Assembly: GCA_964632795.1 (NCBI GenBank) | Contig: CAZWEZ010000119.1 | Span: 1 to 10,642, forward strand | Direction: 5' to 3' | Origin: CAZWEZ01 sp964632795 | GTDB lineage: Bacteria; Pseudomonadota; Alphaproteobacteria; Rhodospirillales; 2-02-FULL-58-16 | Length of the DNA stretch: 10,642 nt | Shown here: positions 1 to 7,417 of the stretch, piece after piece | How the letters are laid out: the number at the start of each line of letters is the position of its first letter | Numbering within the stretch: position 1 is the stretch's first letter | Notes under the pieces: generated by a model | What the model was told of the DNA's origin: nothing | What the model saw: only the letters and a program-made list of their open reading frames with translations | Databases searched by the model: none | Program-made: the position numbers and the translations under genes

Positions 1-51
1 TCGGCGCCGTTCCTGGCCTGCATCGCCGATTTCATGGACGACGCCGGCTGA
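1..51 (+). CDS. 3' end of an unidentified protein-coding gene (partial)
   Basis: Frame 1 is open from the first base and ends in TGA at 49-51, giving the tail SAPFLACIADFMDDAG. Fifteen of the sixteen sense codons end in G or C, which matches the codon use of the other genes and argues for real coding. The fragment is too short to identify. A C-terminal pattern of the type 'FLxxIxDFM' occurs at the end of alpha/beta hydrolases, but that is only a guess. The gene converges on the acyl-CoA synthetase gene, with 30 bases between the two stop codons and no obvious terminator hairpin there. Confidence 0.5.
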   Translation, partial: SAPFLACIADFMDDAG

Positions 52-81
52 AAGGACGCCGGGGTCATTATCAGTAAACGT

Positions 82-1752
82 CTATTTCGTCTGTTCGCGC
101 AGCACGTACCGCTGGATCTTGCCGCTCGGCGTCTTGGGCAACTCATCCACGAACACCACCTCGCGCGGGTAGGCGTGGGCGGAAAGCCGCTGGCGGGTGT
201 AGAGCTGCAGTTGGCGCGCCAAATCCGGCGAGGCTTCGTGCTCCGGGTGCAGGACCACGAAGGCGACGACGATTTCGCCGCGCTCGGCATCCGCCTTGCC
301 CACCACGCCCGACTCGGCGACGGCGGGGTGCTCGATCAGGCAGCTTTCGACATCGAAGGGACCGATGCGGTAGCCGGCCGAGGTGATGATATCGTCGTCG
401 CGCCCGGTGAAGGTGATGCATCCGTCCTGGTCCACCTCGGCCATGTCGCCGGTGATGTAGTAGGGGCCCTCGAGCGGCGAGTCCCTGCCCTCGTAGCCGA
501 GGAACCAATAGAGCGGCGAGGCCCGGGTATCGATGGCCAGTCGGCCCGGGTTTCCGGGGCCCAGCTCGCAACATGAGTCGTCGACGATGACGGCGCGAAA
601 ACCGGGCATCGATACCCCCATCGAACCCGGATGGGAGGGATGGTCGAGGCCGTGATGGTTGGTCACCACCACGGCAACCTCGGTCTGGCCGTACTGGTCG
701 TGGACCTGGCAGCCCAGATGATCGTTGACCCAGTGGATCACTTCCGGATTGAGCGGCTCGCCGCAGCTGCACGCCACCCGGATCGGGGCCTGGCATGCGT
801 CGGCCATGTCGTCGCCCCCGGCCATCAGAAGCCGATACGCGGTCGGCGCCGAACAGAACACGGTGATTGCGTACTTGTCGAGCATCTTGTAGGTGCTCTC
901 GACGGAGAAGGCGCCCTCGTGGAAATGGGTCGCGCAGCCGACCAGCGGGGCGCCGACGACGGCATAGTACAGGCCGTAGGCCCAGCCGGGATCGGCCATG
1001 TTCCAGAACTTGTCCTCGGGTCTGAGATCGACGGCGTATTTCATGTAGGCGATGAACGAAAGCAGCGCCTTGTGCGGAACCGCGACGCCCTTCGGGCTGC
1101 CCACCGTGCCCGAGGTGAACATCAACAGGAACGGATCGTCGGCGCCCCGCAGCACCGGCTCGAACGCCGGCTTTTGCGCCGCCAGCTGGTCGTGGAATTC
1201 GAGATCGCCAGGGGCGATGGCGTCGTCCGGTTTGCGCGCCGCCACCATGATCGGCGGCGTGTCGGCGATGCCGTCCAGCTTCGGCCGGTTGGTGGGGTCG
1301 GTGACGATCAGCTTGGCGGCGCTGCGTTCGAGGCGGTATTCGATGGCCTTGGGGCCGAAGGCGGTGAACATCGGCGTGTAGACGGCGCCCGCGCGCCACA
1401 CGCCGAGCGCCGCCACCATCAGTTCCGGTATCCGCGGCAGCATGACCGCGACCCGGTCGCCGGGGCCGATGCCCTGGGCCTTGAGAAAATTGGCGAAGCG
1501 TGCCGCGCCGTCCCTGAGATCGGCAAAGGTATGGACCGAACTCTTGCCATCGGCGCCCTCCCAATAGAGCGCCACGCGGTCGCCGTCGGCATCGGCGTGG
1601 CGGTCGCAACATTCGACGCAGACGTTCAGCCCCGTCGCCGGATCGCCCGACAGCATCGCGGCCACGTCCTCGGCCCGGAATGTAGCCATGAAGTCGTCAT
1701 AGGCGGGAACCTCCGCCGCCGGACGTGTGGTGCCCTTTCCCTTGCCCGCCAT
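82..1752 (-). CDS. AMP-forming acyl-CoA synthetase (ANL superfamily)
   Basis: This 556-residue enzyme should activate a carboxylic acid to its acyl-CoA through an acyl-adenylate, using ATP and CoA in the cytosol. All core motifs are present. The phosphate-binding loop TSGTVGSPKG is at about 213-222, DQYGQTE at 352-358, TGD at 434-436 and the hinge region GRDDDIITSAGYR at 450-462. The C-terminal KTPSGKIQR carries the catalytic lysine at about 545. The A5 motif is YGQTE rather than the WWQTE of classical acetyl-CoA synthetase, so a medium-chain, branched or aromatic acid is as likely as acetate; the substrate cannot be read from the sequence. The frame stays open upstream to 2004, but the start at 1752 is chosen because GGGGGAG lies 5 bases before the ATG and the family homology begins soon after it. 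It lies downstream of the sox operon on the same strand, 154 bases away, with a possible terminator between, so it is probably transcribed separately. Confidence 0.93.
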   Translation of the reverse strand: MAGKGKGTTRPAAEVPAYDDFMATFRAEDVAAMLSGDPATGLNVCVECCDRHADADGDRVALYWEGADGKSSVHTFADLRDGAARFANFLKAQGIGPGDRVAVMLPRIPELMVAALGVWRAGAVYTPMFTAFGPKAIEYRLERSAAKLIVTDPTNRPKLDGIADTPPIMVAARKPDDAIAPGDLEFHDQLAAQKPAFEPVLRGADDPFLLMFTSGTVGSPKGVAVPHKALLSFIAYMKYAVDLRPEDKFWNMADPGWAYGLYYAVVGAPLVGCATHFHEGAFSVESTYKMLDKYAITVFCSAPTAYRLLMAGGDDMADACQAPIRVACSCGEPLNPEVIHWVNDHLGCQVHDQYGQTEVAVVVTNHHGLDHPSHPGSMGVSMPGFRAVIVDDSCCELGPGNPGRLAIDTRASPLYWFLGYEGRDSPLEGPYYITGDMAEVDQDGCITFTGRDDDIITSAGYRIGPFDVESCLIEHPAVAESGVVGKADAERGEIVVAFVVLHPEHEASPDLARQLQLYTRQRLSAHAYPREVVFVDELPKTPSGKIQRYVLREQTK

Positions 1753-1757
1753 CGAAG

Positions 1758-1764
1758 CTCCCCC
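1758..1764 (-). promoter_or_regulatory. Ribosome binding site of the acyl-CoA synthetase gene
   Basis: On the - strand GGGGGAG sits 5 bases before the ATG at 1752. It decides the start, because the reading frame continues open for 84 more codons upstream with low-complexity Ser/Arg/Pro-rich sequence that does not look like part of the enzyme. Confidence 0.6.
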
Positions 1765-1810
1765 GCTTGTTTGCCCGGCTGGATTTAATAACGAATGACC
1801 GCTAAAGGCA

Positions 1811-1827
1811 AACCCCGCTTTGGGGTT
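1811..1827 (-). terminator. Possible terminator after the sox operon
   Basis: A perfect 6-bp stem with a 5-base loop reads AACCCC-AAAGC-GGGGTT on the - strand, followed by TGCCTTTAGC. It lies 80 bases downstream of the soxG stop and 59 bases before the acyl-CoA synthetase start. The stem is short and the T-run weak, so it may be only a partial terminator. A second small palindrome, CACGGGGCCCGTG, is at 1828-1840 next to it. Confidence 0.35.
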
Positions 1828-1906
1828 CACGGGGCCCGTGCGATCCGGCCATGAATGGGTTTGGCGGACCCGGTGGGCCCCCCCTGATCGCGACCACGGC
1901 TTCCGA

Positions 1907-2515
1907 TCAGATGTCGTTTTCCGGATTCTCGACGGCGAGGCCGGTTTCGGCGGCGGCTTCCTCGAGCCACTCCCAGAACGAGACCGCGAAGCCGCGGGCG
2001 ACATAGACGTCGATCGCCGAGCCGTCGCCCAGCGCGTGGAGCAGGCCGTCGACCGGGCCGATGTGGCTGCGGGCGCAGGAGCCGGGGGCGAAGATGAGGG
2101 GGTGGAGGTCGAGCGGGCAGCCCGCGGCCAGTACCTGGCGCACCGCCGGGCCTTCGAGACGCAGCACCGTGTGGCCGTGGCTGACGTCGACCACCGAGCA
2201 ACCCGGGGCCATCGCCCGCAGCGTCGCCTCGAGGTCGGCGGCCTGGCGCCCCGGGGCGACCACCAGCCAACTGTCGGCGGCCAGCCACAGCACCGCCCCC
2301 CCCTTGCCCTCGGTGGCGGTGTTGGGGGCGCTCGGCAGCGGCGCCCCTGAGACCTCGGCCACCGCCGCCCTCAAGACGCCGTCGCCGGTCCGCCCGCCGA
2401 GGCGCACGATGGCCAGCCCACGGCGTTCGGACACGACCACCCCCGGTCCGCCGGAACCGACGGCGCCGGAGACCCCGGGCTCGAGGACCCCGGCCAGCGC
2501 CGAACGGCGTTCCAT
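1907..2515 (-). CDS. soxG: Sarcosine oxidase, gamma subunit
   Basis: This 202-residue protein is the gamma subunit of heterotetrameric sarcosine oxidase, the last gene of the operon. The subunit has no catalytic residues of its own; in solved structures of the family it packs against the C-terminal folate-binding part of the alpha subunit. Family features seen here are the central segment SWLVVAPG, a GCSVVDVSHGHTVLRLEGP stretch resembling part of the GcvT fold, a CPLDLHP segment and a C-terminal GFAVSFWEWLEEAA. The chosen ATG at 2515 has AGGGA 7 bases upstream, overlapping the soxA stop. A GTG at 2533 would add 6 residues (208 total) and overlap soxA by 8 bases; it cannot be excluded. Assignment rests on sequence pattern plus its place directly after soxA, and gamma is the least conserved subunit. 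Confidence 0.9.
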   Translation of the reverse strand: MERRSALAGVLEPGVSGAVGSGGPGVVVSERRGLAIVRLGGRTGDGVLRAAVAEVSGAPLPSAPNTATEGKGGAVLWLAADSWLVVAPGRQAADLEATLRAMAPGCSVVDVSHGHTVLRLEGPAVRQVLAAGCPLDLHPLIFAPGSCARSHIGPVDGLLHALGDGSAIDVYVARGFAVSFWEWLEEAAAETGLAVENPENDI

Positions 2516-2525
2516 TCCCTTATCC

Positions 2526-5516
2526 CTAGCCACGGAGCCGCTTCCCGTGGGGGTCGATGAACACCGGCTCGCGGAGCGTCACCCGGACCGCCTCGCCGGT
2601 CAGCGGGGAGGCCGCCCACAGGGTCTGGCCGAGCCGCCGCCGGCCGTCGGCGACCAGGGCCAGGGCGATGGGGTGGCCCAGGTTGGGACTGAAGCACGAC
2701 GAGGTGACCTGGCCGAGGATCGGGTTGGGGGCCGGCCGTTCGGGGTCCTCGACGATGCGCGCCCCCCGGGGGATCGCGCGTGAGCCGTCGGCCGGCGCCA
2801 GGCCGACCAGTTGTTCGCGCCCGGCCTGGTGGTGGACCGGCTTGTCCAGCGAGCGCTTGCCGACGAAGTCCTTGTCGCCGCCCAGCAGGCCGCCCAGGCC
2901 CAGGTCGTCGGCCGAGGCGCGGCCGTTGATCTCGGCGCCGACCACGTGTCCCTTCTCGATGCGCAGGATCGACATCGCCTCGGTGCCGTAGGGGGCCAGG
3001 CCGAACACGTCGCCGCTCTCGATCAGGGCTTCCCACACCGCCGCGCCATGGTCGGCCGGGACGTTGATCTCGTAAGCCAGCTCGCCGGAGAAGCTGATCC
3101 GGAAGAGGCGGGCCGGGACCCCGGCGATGACGGCCTCGGCGTAGCCCATGTAGGGCAGCGCCCGGTTGGCGAGGTCGGCTTCGGTGGCGCCGGCCAGCAC
3201 CAGGCGGCTGTGGGGGCCGGCCAGGGCCATCGCCGCCCACTGTTCGGTCACCGAGACCAGATGGAGGTCGAGCTCCGGCCACACCACCTGGCTGTAGTAC
3301 TCCAGGTGGCGCAGCACGGCCGCCGCGTGGACGGTGGTGGTGGTCATCAGGTAGCGGTCCTCGGCGATCCGCGCGCACACCCCGTCGTCGAATACCAGGC
3401 CGTCCTCGCGCAGCATCACCCCGTAGCGGCAGCGGCCCACCGCCAGCTTGGCGAAGCCGTTGATGTAGATGCGCTCGAGGAAGGCGGCGGCGTCGCGGCC
3501 CTGGATGTCGATCTTGCCCAGCGTCGAGACGTCGACCAGGCCGGCGGCGGTCCGCACCTGGCGGGCCTCGCGCAGGCTGGCCGCCTCGACGTCCTCGCCG
3601 GGGCGCGGATAGGCCTTGGGCCGCAACCAGGCGCCGGCCGGGCCGAACACCGCGCCGTGGGCCTGGTGCCAGCGCTGGATGGCCGAACGGCGCACCGGGG
3701 CGTAGGCGGCGCCGACCCGGTGGCCGGCGACGGCGCCCAGGGTCACCGCCACGTAGGGCGGCCGGAAGGTGGTGGTGCCGACCTTGTCGATGTCCTTGCC
3801 CAGGCGCTCGGCGAGCAGCGCCAGGCCGTTGACGTTGGCGGTCCGGCCCTGATCGGTGCCCATGCCCAGGGTGGTGTAGCGCTTGAGGTGCTCGACCGAG
3901 CGGTAGCCTTCGCGGACGGCGAGTTCGACGTCGCCCGCCGTGACGTCGTTCTGAAGATCGACGAACCGCTTGCCCCGCCTGCCGCCGCCGGCGGGCGATT
4001 CCCAGAAGGCGCGGATGGGGCGGCTTTGCGGTTCGTTGTCGCACCTCGGCGGGGCCACGGCGGGGGCATCGAAGCCGGCGGCGCGGGCCGCCTCGGTCCC
4101 CGCCTCGAGGCCCTCTTCGAGGCACTCGGCGAGGGTGAAGGCGCCGTTGGCGGCGCCGGCCGAGCGCTCGGCCTGGACCGACTCGTCGGGCACGAAGGCG
4201 GCGATCCCGGCGTCGTAGCGAAGCCGGCCGCGGGACTGGGAGAACAGGTGGACCGTCGGGTTCCAGCCCCCCGAGACGCACAACAGGTCGCAGGGCAGCC
4301 GCCGCCCGGGGCCGCCGCCGTCGAGGCGCACCACTTCGACCCCTTCCAGGCCACGGCCGCCCCGCGCCGCGCTCACCGCGTGGCCGTCGAACACCGGGAT
4401 GCCGAGGCGGCGGGTGTGGGCGGCGAGGTCGCCGCCGCCCTCGGGGCGGACGTCGATCACCGCCGAGACGTCGATCCCGGCCTCGGCCATGTCGATCACC
4501 GCGCCGTAGACCGAGTCGTTGTTGGTGAAGACCACCGAGCGCTTGCCGGGGCGGACCCCGTAGCGGTTGACGTAGGTCCGCGCCGCCGAGGCCAGCATGA
4601 TCCCCGGCAGGTCGTTGTCGTCGAACACGATGGGCCGCTCGATGGCGCCGGTGGCCAGTACCACGCGGGCCGCCCGCACCTTCCACAGGCGGTGCCTGGG
4701 CAGCCGGGGATCGGGGTCCTCCAGGTGATCGGACAGGCGCTCGCTGAGGCCGATCAGGTTGTGGTCGTAGTAGCCGAACACCGTGGTCCGGGGCAGCACC
4801 TGGACCTCCTCCATGGCCTCCAGGGCGGCCAGGGTGTCGGCCACCCAGCCCCCGGCGTTGACCCCGTCGATCACCCGCATCGGCTCCGCCAGCAGGTTGC
4901 CGCCGAGCCTTGGGGACTCGTCGGCGACGATCACCCGGGCGCCGCTCCGCGCCGCCGCCAGGGCGGCGGCCAGGCCGGCCGGCCCGCCGCCGGCGACCAG
5001 CACGTCGCAGTGGGCGTAGCGGTGCTGGTAGCGGTCCGGGTCGGCCTCGGCTGGCGCCTTGCCGAGGCCGGCCGCCGAACGCAGGATCCTCTCGTAATGG
5101 GGCCACCACGAGCGGGGCCACATGAAGGTCTTGTAATAGAACCCCGAGGGCAGGAAGCCGCCGATCAGTCCGCCCAGGGCGTTGACGTCGAAGTCGAGCG
5201 ACGGCCAGCGGTTCTGGCTGCGGGCGTCGAGCCCGTGGTGGAGCTCGACCTGGGTGGCCCGCATGTTGGGTTCGCTGCGCGCGCCCTCGCCGAGCTGGAC
5301 CAGGGCGTTGGGTTCCTCGGCGCCGGCGGCGAAGATGCCGCGCCGGCGGTGGTACTTGAAGCTGCGGCCGACGGTGCGCACCCCGTTGGCGATCAGGGCC
5401 GAGGCCAGGGTGTCGCCCCGGTAGCCCTGGTAGGCCTTGCCGTCGAAGGTGAAATCGAGCGGTTGGCCGCGGTCGATCAGCCCGCCGTCGGCCAGGCGGT
5501 TGACTTGAACGGTCAT
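2526..5516 (-). CDS. soxA: Sarcosine oxidase, alpha subunit
   Basis: At 996 residues this has the usual length for the alpha subunit of heterotetrameric sarcosine oxidase, which oxidises sarcosine to glycine and moves the released C1 unit to tetrahydrofolate. Domains in order: an N-terminal ferredoxin-like fold (about 20-105) with no cysteine in the first 169 residues, so no Fe-S cluster; a dinucleotide-binding domain starting with VLVAGGGPAGLAAALAAA (GGGPAG at 176-181), expected to bind NAD+; a linker helical region; and from about residue 610 a GcvT-like aminomethyltransferase domain with its C-terminal barrel (about 895-990), the folate site. The conserved block FVDLQNDVT and GTDQGRTANVNGLALLAERLG are near 517-560. 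The ATG overlaps the soxD stop by 4 bases (ATGA), with GAGG 7 bases upstream, a clear sign of translational coupling. No frameshift or internal stop was seen. Confidence 0.97.
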   Translation of the reverse strand: MTVQVNRLADGGLIDRGQPLDFTFDGKAYQGYRGDTLASALIANGVRTVGRSFKYHRRRGIFAAGAEEPNALVQLGEGARSEPNMRATQVELHHGLDARSQNRWPSLDFDVNALGGLIGGFLPSGFYYKTFMWPRSWWPHYERILRSAAGLGKAPAEADPDRYQHRYAHCDVLVAGGGPAGLAAALAAARSGARVIVADESPRLGGNLLAEPMRVIDGVNAGGWVADTLAALEAMEEVQVLPRTTVFGYYDHNLIGLSERLSDHLEDPDPRLPRHRLWKVRAARVVLATGAIERPIVFDDNDLPGIMLASAARTYVNRYGVRPGKRSVVFTNNDSVYGAVIDMAEAGIDVSAVIDVRPEGGGDLAAHTRRLGIPVFDGHAVSAARGGRGLEGVEVVRLDGGGPGRRLPCDLLCVSGGWNPTVHLFSQSRGRLRYDAGIAAFVPDESVQAERSAGAANGAFTLAECLEEGLEAGTEAARAAGFDAPAVAPPRCDNEPQSRPIRAFWESPAGGGRRGKRFVDLQNDVTAGDVELAVREGYRSVEHLKRYTTLGMGTDQGRTANVNGLALLAERLGKDIDKVGTTTFRPPYVAVTLGAVAGHRVGAAYAPVRRSAIQRWHQAHGAVFGPAGAWLRPKAYPRPGEDVEAASLREARQVRTAAGLVDVSTLGKIDIQGRDAAAFLERIYINGFAKLAVGRCRYGVMLREDGLVFDDGVCARIAEDRYLMTTTTVHAAAVLRHLEYYSQVVWPELDLHLVSVTEQWAAMALAGPHSRLVLAGATEADLANRALPYMGYAEAVIAGVPARLFRISFSGELAYEINVPADHGAAVWEALIESGDVFGLAPYGTEAMSILRIEKGHVVGAEINGRASADDLGLGGLLGGDKDFVGKRSLDKPVHHQAGREQLVGLAPADGSRAIPRGARIVEDPERPAPNPILGQVTSSCFSPNLGHPIALALVADGRRRLGQTLWAASPLTGEAVRVTLREPVFIDPHGKRLRG

Positions 5517-5797
5517 CGCCCGGCCTCGGGGAAAGACTCATGTGGCCCAACGGCGGCGGCCACCTCCTGGGTCTTGGTGTGGCGGCGGACCTTGAACCAG
5601 CGCCGGCAGCCCGACGTGTGGTGCCACATCTCGTCGTGATGGCCGCACGGGTTGTCGCGCAGGTAGAGGAAATCGTGCCAGGCCTTGGCGGAGACCGCGC
5701 CGGCGGCGGTGTCCGGCCGGGTGGCGGTGGCGTCGCCGCCGTAGGTGAACTCGGTCTCGTCGCGCGGGCCGCACCAGGGACAGGGGATCGACAGCAT
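5513..5797 (-). CDS. soxD: Sarcosine oxidase, delta subunit
   Basis: This small zinc-binding subunit (94 residues) of heterotetrameric sarcosine oxidase is second in the operon. The expected metal ligands are all visible: the N-terminal CPWC gives Cys6 and Cys9, and WHHTSGCRRWF gives His60 and Cys64, the Cys2-His-Cys pattern known for this subunit. The motif AWHDFLYLRDNPCGHHDEMW is also typical. Two ATGs are possible. The one at 5803 directly abuts the GAGGAG ribosome site, leaving no spacing, while the one at 5797 has 6 bases of spacing and puts the CxxC at residues 6 and 9, as I recall for characterised delta subunits. The later start is therefore preferred. Its stop overlaps the soxA start (ATGA), and it begins only 10 bases after the soxB stop. 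Confidence 0.96.
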   Translation of the reverse strand: MLSIPCPWCGPRDETEFTYGGDATATRPDTAAGAVSAKAWHDFLYLRDNPCGHHDEMWHHTSGCRRWFKVRRHTKTQEVAAAVGPHESFPEAGR

Positions 5798-5803
5798 TCG
5801 CAT

Positions 5804-5809
5804 CTCCTC
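5804..5809 (-). promoter_or_regulatory. Ribosome binding site that decides the soxD start
   Basis: On the - strand the sequence reads TGAGGAG-ATGCGA-ATG. The soxB stop codon TGA overlaps the GAGGAG Shine-Dalgarno. Spacing is 6 bases to the ATG at 5797 and zero to the one at 5803, which favours the shorter protein. Confidence 0.65.
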
Positions 5810-7139
5810 AGTGGGCGCCTGGAGTCGGGCCGGCGCCCTTCTCGTCGAGGGTATGGCCGGTCTCGAAACGGGTCAGCGAGAACGCCACGTTGAGGTCGTG
5901 GGGGCGGTCCTGGGCGATGGTGTGGGCGAACACCCAGCCCCCGGCCGGGGTCGCCTTGAAGCCGCCGTAGCACCAGCCGCCGTTGAGGTAGAGCCCGTCC
6001 ACCGGCAACTTGCCGAGGATCGGGCTGCCGTCCATGGTCATATCCACCGAGCCGCCCCAGGTCCGCATCAGGCGCAGCCGGCCGAACGACGGGAACAGAG
6101 ACAGGACGGCGGCGACGATGTCCTCGATGACCGGCAGGTTGCCGTGCTGGGCGTAGGAGTTGTAGCCCTCCAGGTCGCCGCCCAGCACCAGCTCGCCCTT
6201 GCCGGTCTGGCTGACGTAGCAGTGGGCGGCGCCCGAGGTGACCACCGGGTCCAGGCACGGCTTGACCGGCTCGCTGACCATGGCCTGGATGGCGTGGCTC
6301 TCGATGGGCAGGCGCAGCCCGGCCATCCCGGCGACCCGCGAGGTCTGTCCCGAAACGGCGATGCCGATCTTGTCGGCGTCGATGGCGCCGCGCGTGGTGT
6401 CGACCCCGACCACCCGGCCGCCCCGGCGGCGGATGGCGGTGACCTCGCAGTTCTGGATGATGTCGACGCCGCGTAAATCGGCGGCCCGGGCGTAGCCCCA
6501 GGCGACGGCGTCGTGGCGCACGGTGCCGGCGCGGGGCTGCAACAGGGCGCCGAGGACCGGGTAGCGGGCGTGCTCGGAACAATCCAGCAGCGGAACCATG
6601 TCGCGGACCCGGTCGCGCTCCAGGTACTCGGCGTCGATGCCGTTGAGCCGCATGGCGTTGCCGCGCCGCAGGTGGGCCTCGACCTGGGCCTCGCTGTGGG
6701 CCAGGTTGAGGACGCCGCGCTGGGAGAACATGATGTTGAAGTTGAGCTCGGCGCTGAGGCCCTCCCACAGCTTCATCGAGAACTCGTAGAACCGGGCGTT
6801 GGCGTCCAACTGGTAGTTGGAACGCACGATGGTGGTGTTGCGCCCGGTGTTGCCGCCCCCCAGCCAGCCCCGCTCGAGCACCGCCACCTCGGCGATGCCG
6901 TGTTCCTTGGCCAGGTAATAGGCGGTGGCCAGTCCATGGCCGCCGCCGCCGATGACGATCACCTTGTAGCGGGGCTTGGGATCGGGGTTGCGCCAGGCGA
7001 CGGGCCACTGGCGATGGCCGGTCAGGCCGTGGCGGACCAGGTTGAACAGGGAATAGCGTTGCCTGGGACGGGCGCCGGGTCCGGTGAGGTCGGCAGGGGG
7101 AGGGTTCCGGGATTCGGGCCGAATAGAATTGAGGGACAT
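5808..7139 (-). CDS. soxB: Sarcosine oxidase, beta subunit
   Basis: This 443-residue protein is the catalytic flavin subunit and the first gene of the sox operon. It carries the FAD-binding motif VIGGGGHGLATAYYL at about 62-76 followed by the conserved GGNTGRNTTIVRSNY. The segment LQPRAGTVRHDAVAWGYARAAD contains His209, which by alignment of spacing from the FAD motif corresponds to the histidine that covalently holds FMN at the alpha/beta interface. The C-terminal RTWGGSVDMTMDGSPI and GGWCYGGFKATPAGG are also typical. The protein is longer than usual at the N-terminus: about 27 residues rich in Pro, Arg and Gly precede RYSLFNLVRHGLTGH, where many homologues begin. An in-frame TAA lies directly before the ATG, so no longer protein is possible, and no ATG, GTG or TTG is visible closer to RYSLF. 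The ribosome site is weak (GGAAAA, 4 bases from the ATG). Confidence 0.97.
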   Translation of the reverse strand: MSLNSIRPESRNPPPADLTGPGARPRQRYSLFNLVRHGLTGHRQWPVAWRNPDPKPRYKVIVIGGGGHGLATAYYLAKEHGIAEVAVLERGWLGGGNTGRNTTIVRSNYQLDANARFYEFSMKLWEGLSAELNFNIMFSQRGVLNLAHSEAQVEAHLRRGNAMRLNGIDAEYLERDRVRDMVPLLDCSEHARYPVLGALLQPRAGTVRHDAVAWGYARAADLRGVDIIQNCEVTAIRRRGGRVVGVDTTRGAIDADKIGIAVSGQTSRVAGMAGLRLPIESHAIQAMVSEPVKPCLDPVVTSGAAHCYVSQTGKGELVLGGDLEGYNSYAQHGNLPVIEDIVAAVLSLFPSFGRLRLMRTWGGSVDMTMDGSPILGKLPVDGLYLNGGWCYGGFKATPAGGWVFAHTIAQDRPHDLNVAFSLTRFETGHTLDEKGAGPTPGAH

Positions 7140-7254
7140 TTATTTTCCGCGCAGGAAGCCCAGACGTACTGCGCATATGGGGATAACCCTTCCGGCATCA
7201 AGGTTTTCTTCATTCTAATTCGCAATTTGTGCCCTTGACCGTTAGAGCATTTCA

Positions 7255-7282
7255 GGATTGATCGCGCTGACGCGATCAATCC
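7255..7282. repeat. Perfect 12-bp inverted repeat (hairpin)
   Basis: GGATTGATCGCG, a 4-base loop CTGA, then CGCGATCAATCC form a perfect hairpin. It is preceded at 7241-7253 by TTAGAGCATTTC, a motif that, from memory, heads many intergenic palindromic repeats in alphaproteobacteria. There is no T-run on either side, so it is not a standard intrinsic terminator. It may be a dispersed palindromic repeat or the folded part of a leader upstream of sox. Confidence 0.6.
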
Positions 7283-7295
7283 GCGTTCAAACGCC

Positions 7296-7388
7296 ACGCA
7301 GGCTTACGCCCGCCTGCCTGCGCGAAGCCGGAGCTCCCGCCTCCCGAAGTCGTACGGAGGGCAGGTCGCTTCGGCGGAGGCAGGCTGA
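7296..7388. repeat. GC-rich imperfect inverted repeat
   Basis: The left part CCTGCCTGCGCGAAGC and the right part GCTTCGGCGGAGGCAGG are imperfect inverted copies, with a smaller CCTCC/GGAGG pair inside them. The stretch does not code for a recognisable protein and has the look of an intergenic repeat element. Boundaries are approximate. Confidence 0.4.
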
Positions 7389-7395
7389 CGCGGCG

Positions 7396-7417
7396 GATTG
7401 CGGCATTTGCCGCAATC
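7396..7417. repeat. Short perfect hairpin beside the large palindrome
   Basis: GATTGCGGC, loop ATTT, then GCCGCAATC form a perfect 9-bp stem (10 if the loop is closed to two bases). It directly abuts the left end of the 193-base palindrome at 7418. Confidence 0.6.

Noticed and set aside
1753..2004. N-terminal extension of the acyl-CoA synthetase (84 residues)
   Set aside because: The sequence is Ser/Arg/Pro-rich and overlaps the soxG 3' end, while a good ribosome site supports the start at 1752.
2811..5639. A 942-codon open frame on the + strand opposite soxA
   Set aside because: It is antisense to a clear, intact soxA and has no domain-like sequence; long antisense frames are expected at this GC content.
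2371..7176. A 1601-codon open frame on the - strand across the sox genes
   Set aside because: It is an off-frame shadow of soxB, soxD, soxA and soxG; its translation is Arg/Pro/Gly-rich low-complexity sequence, typical of alternative frames in GC-rich DNA.
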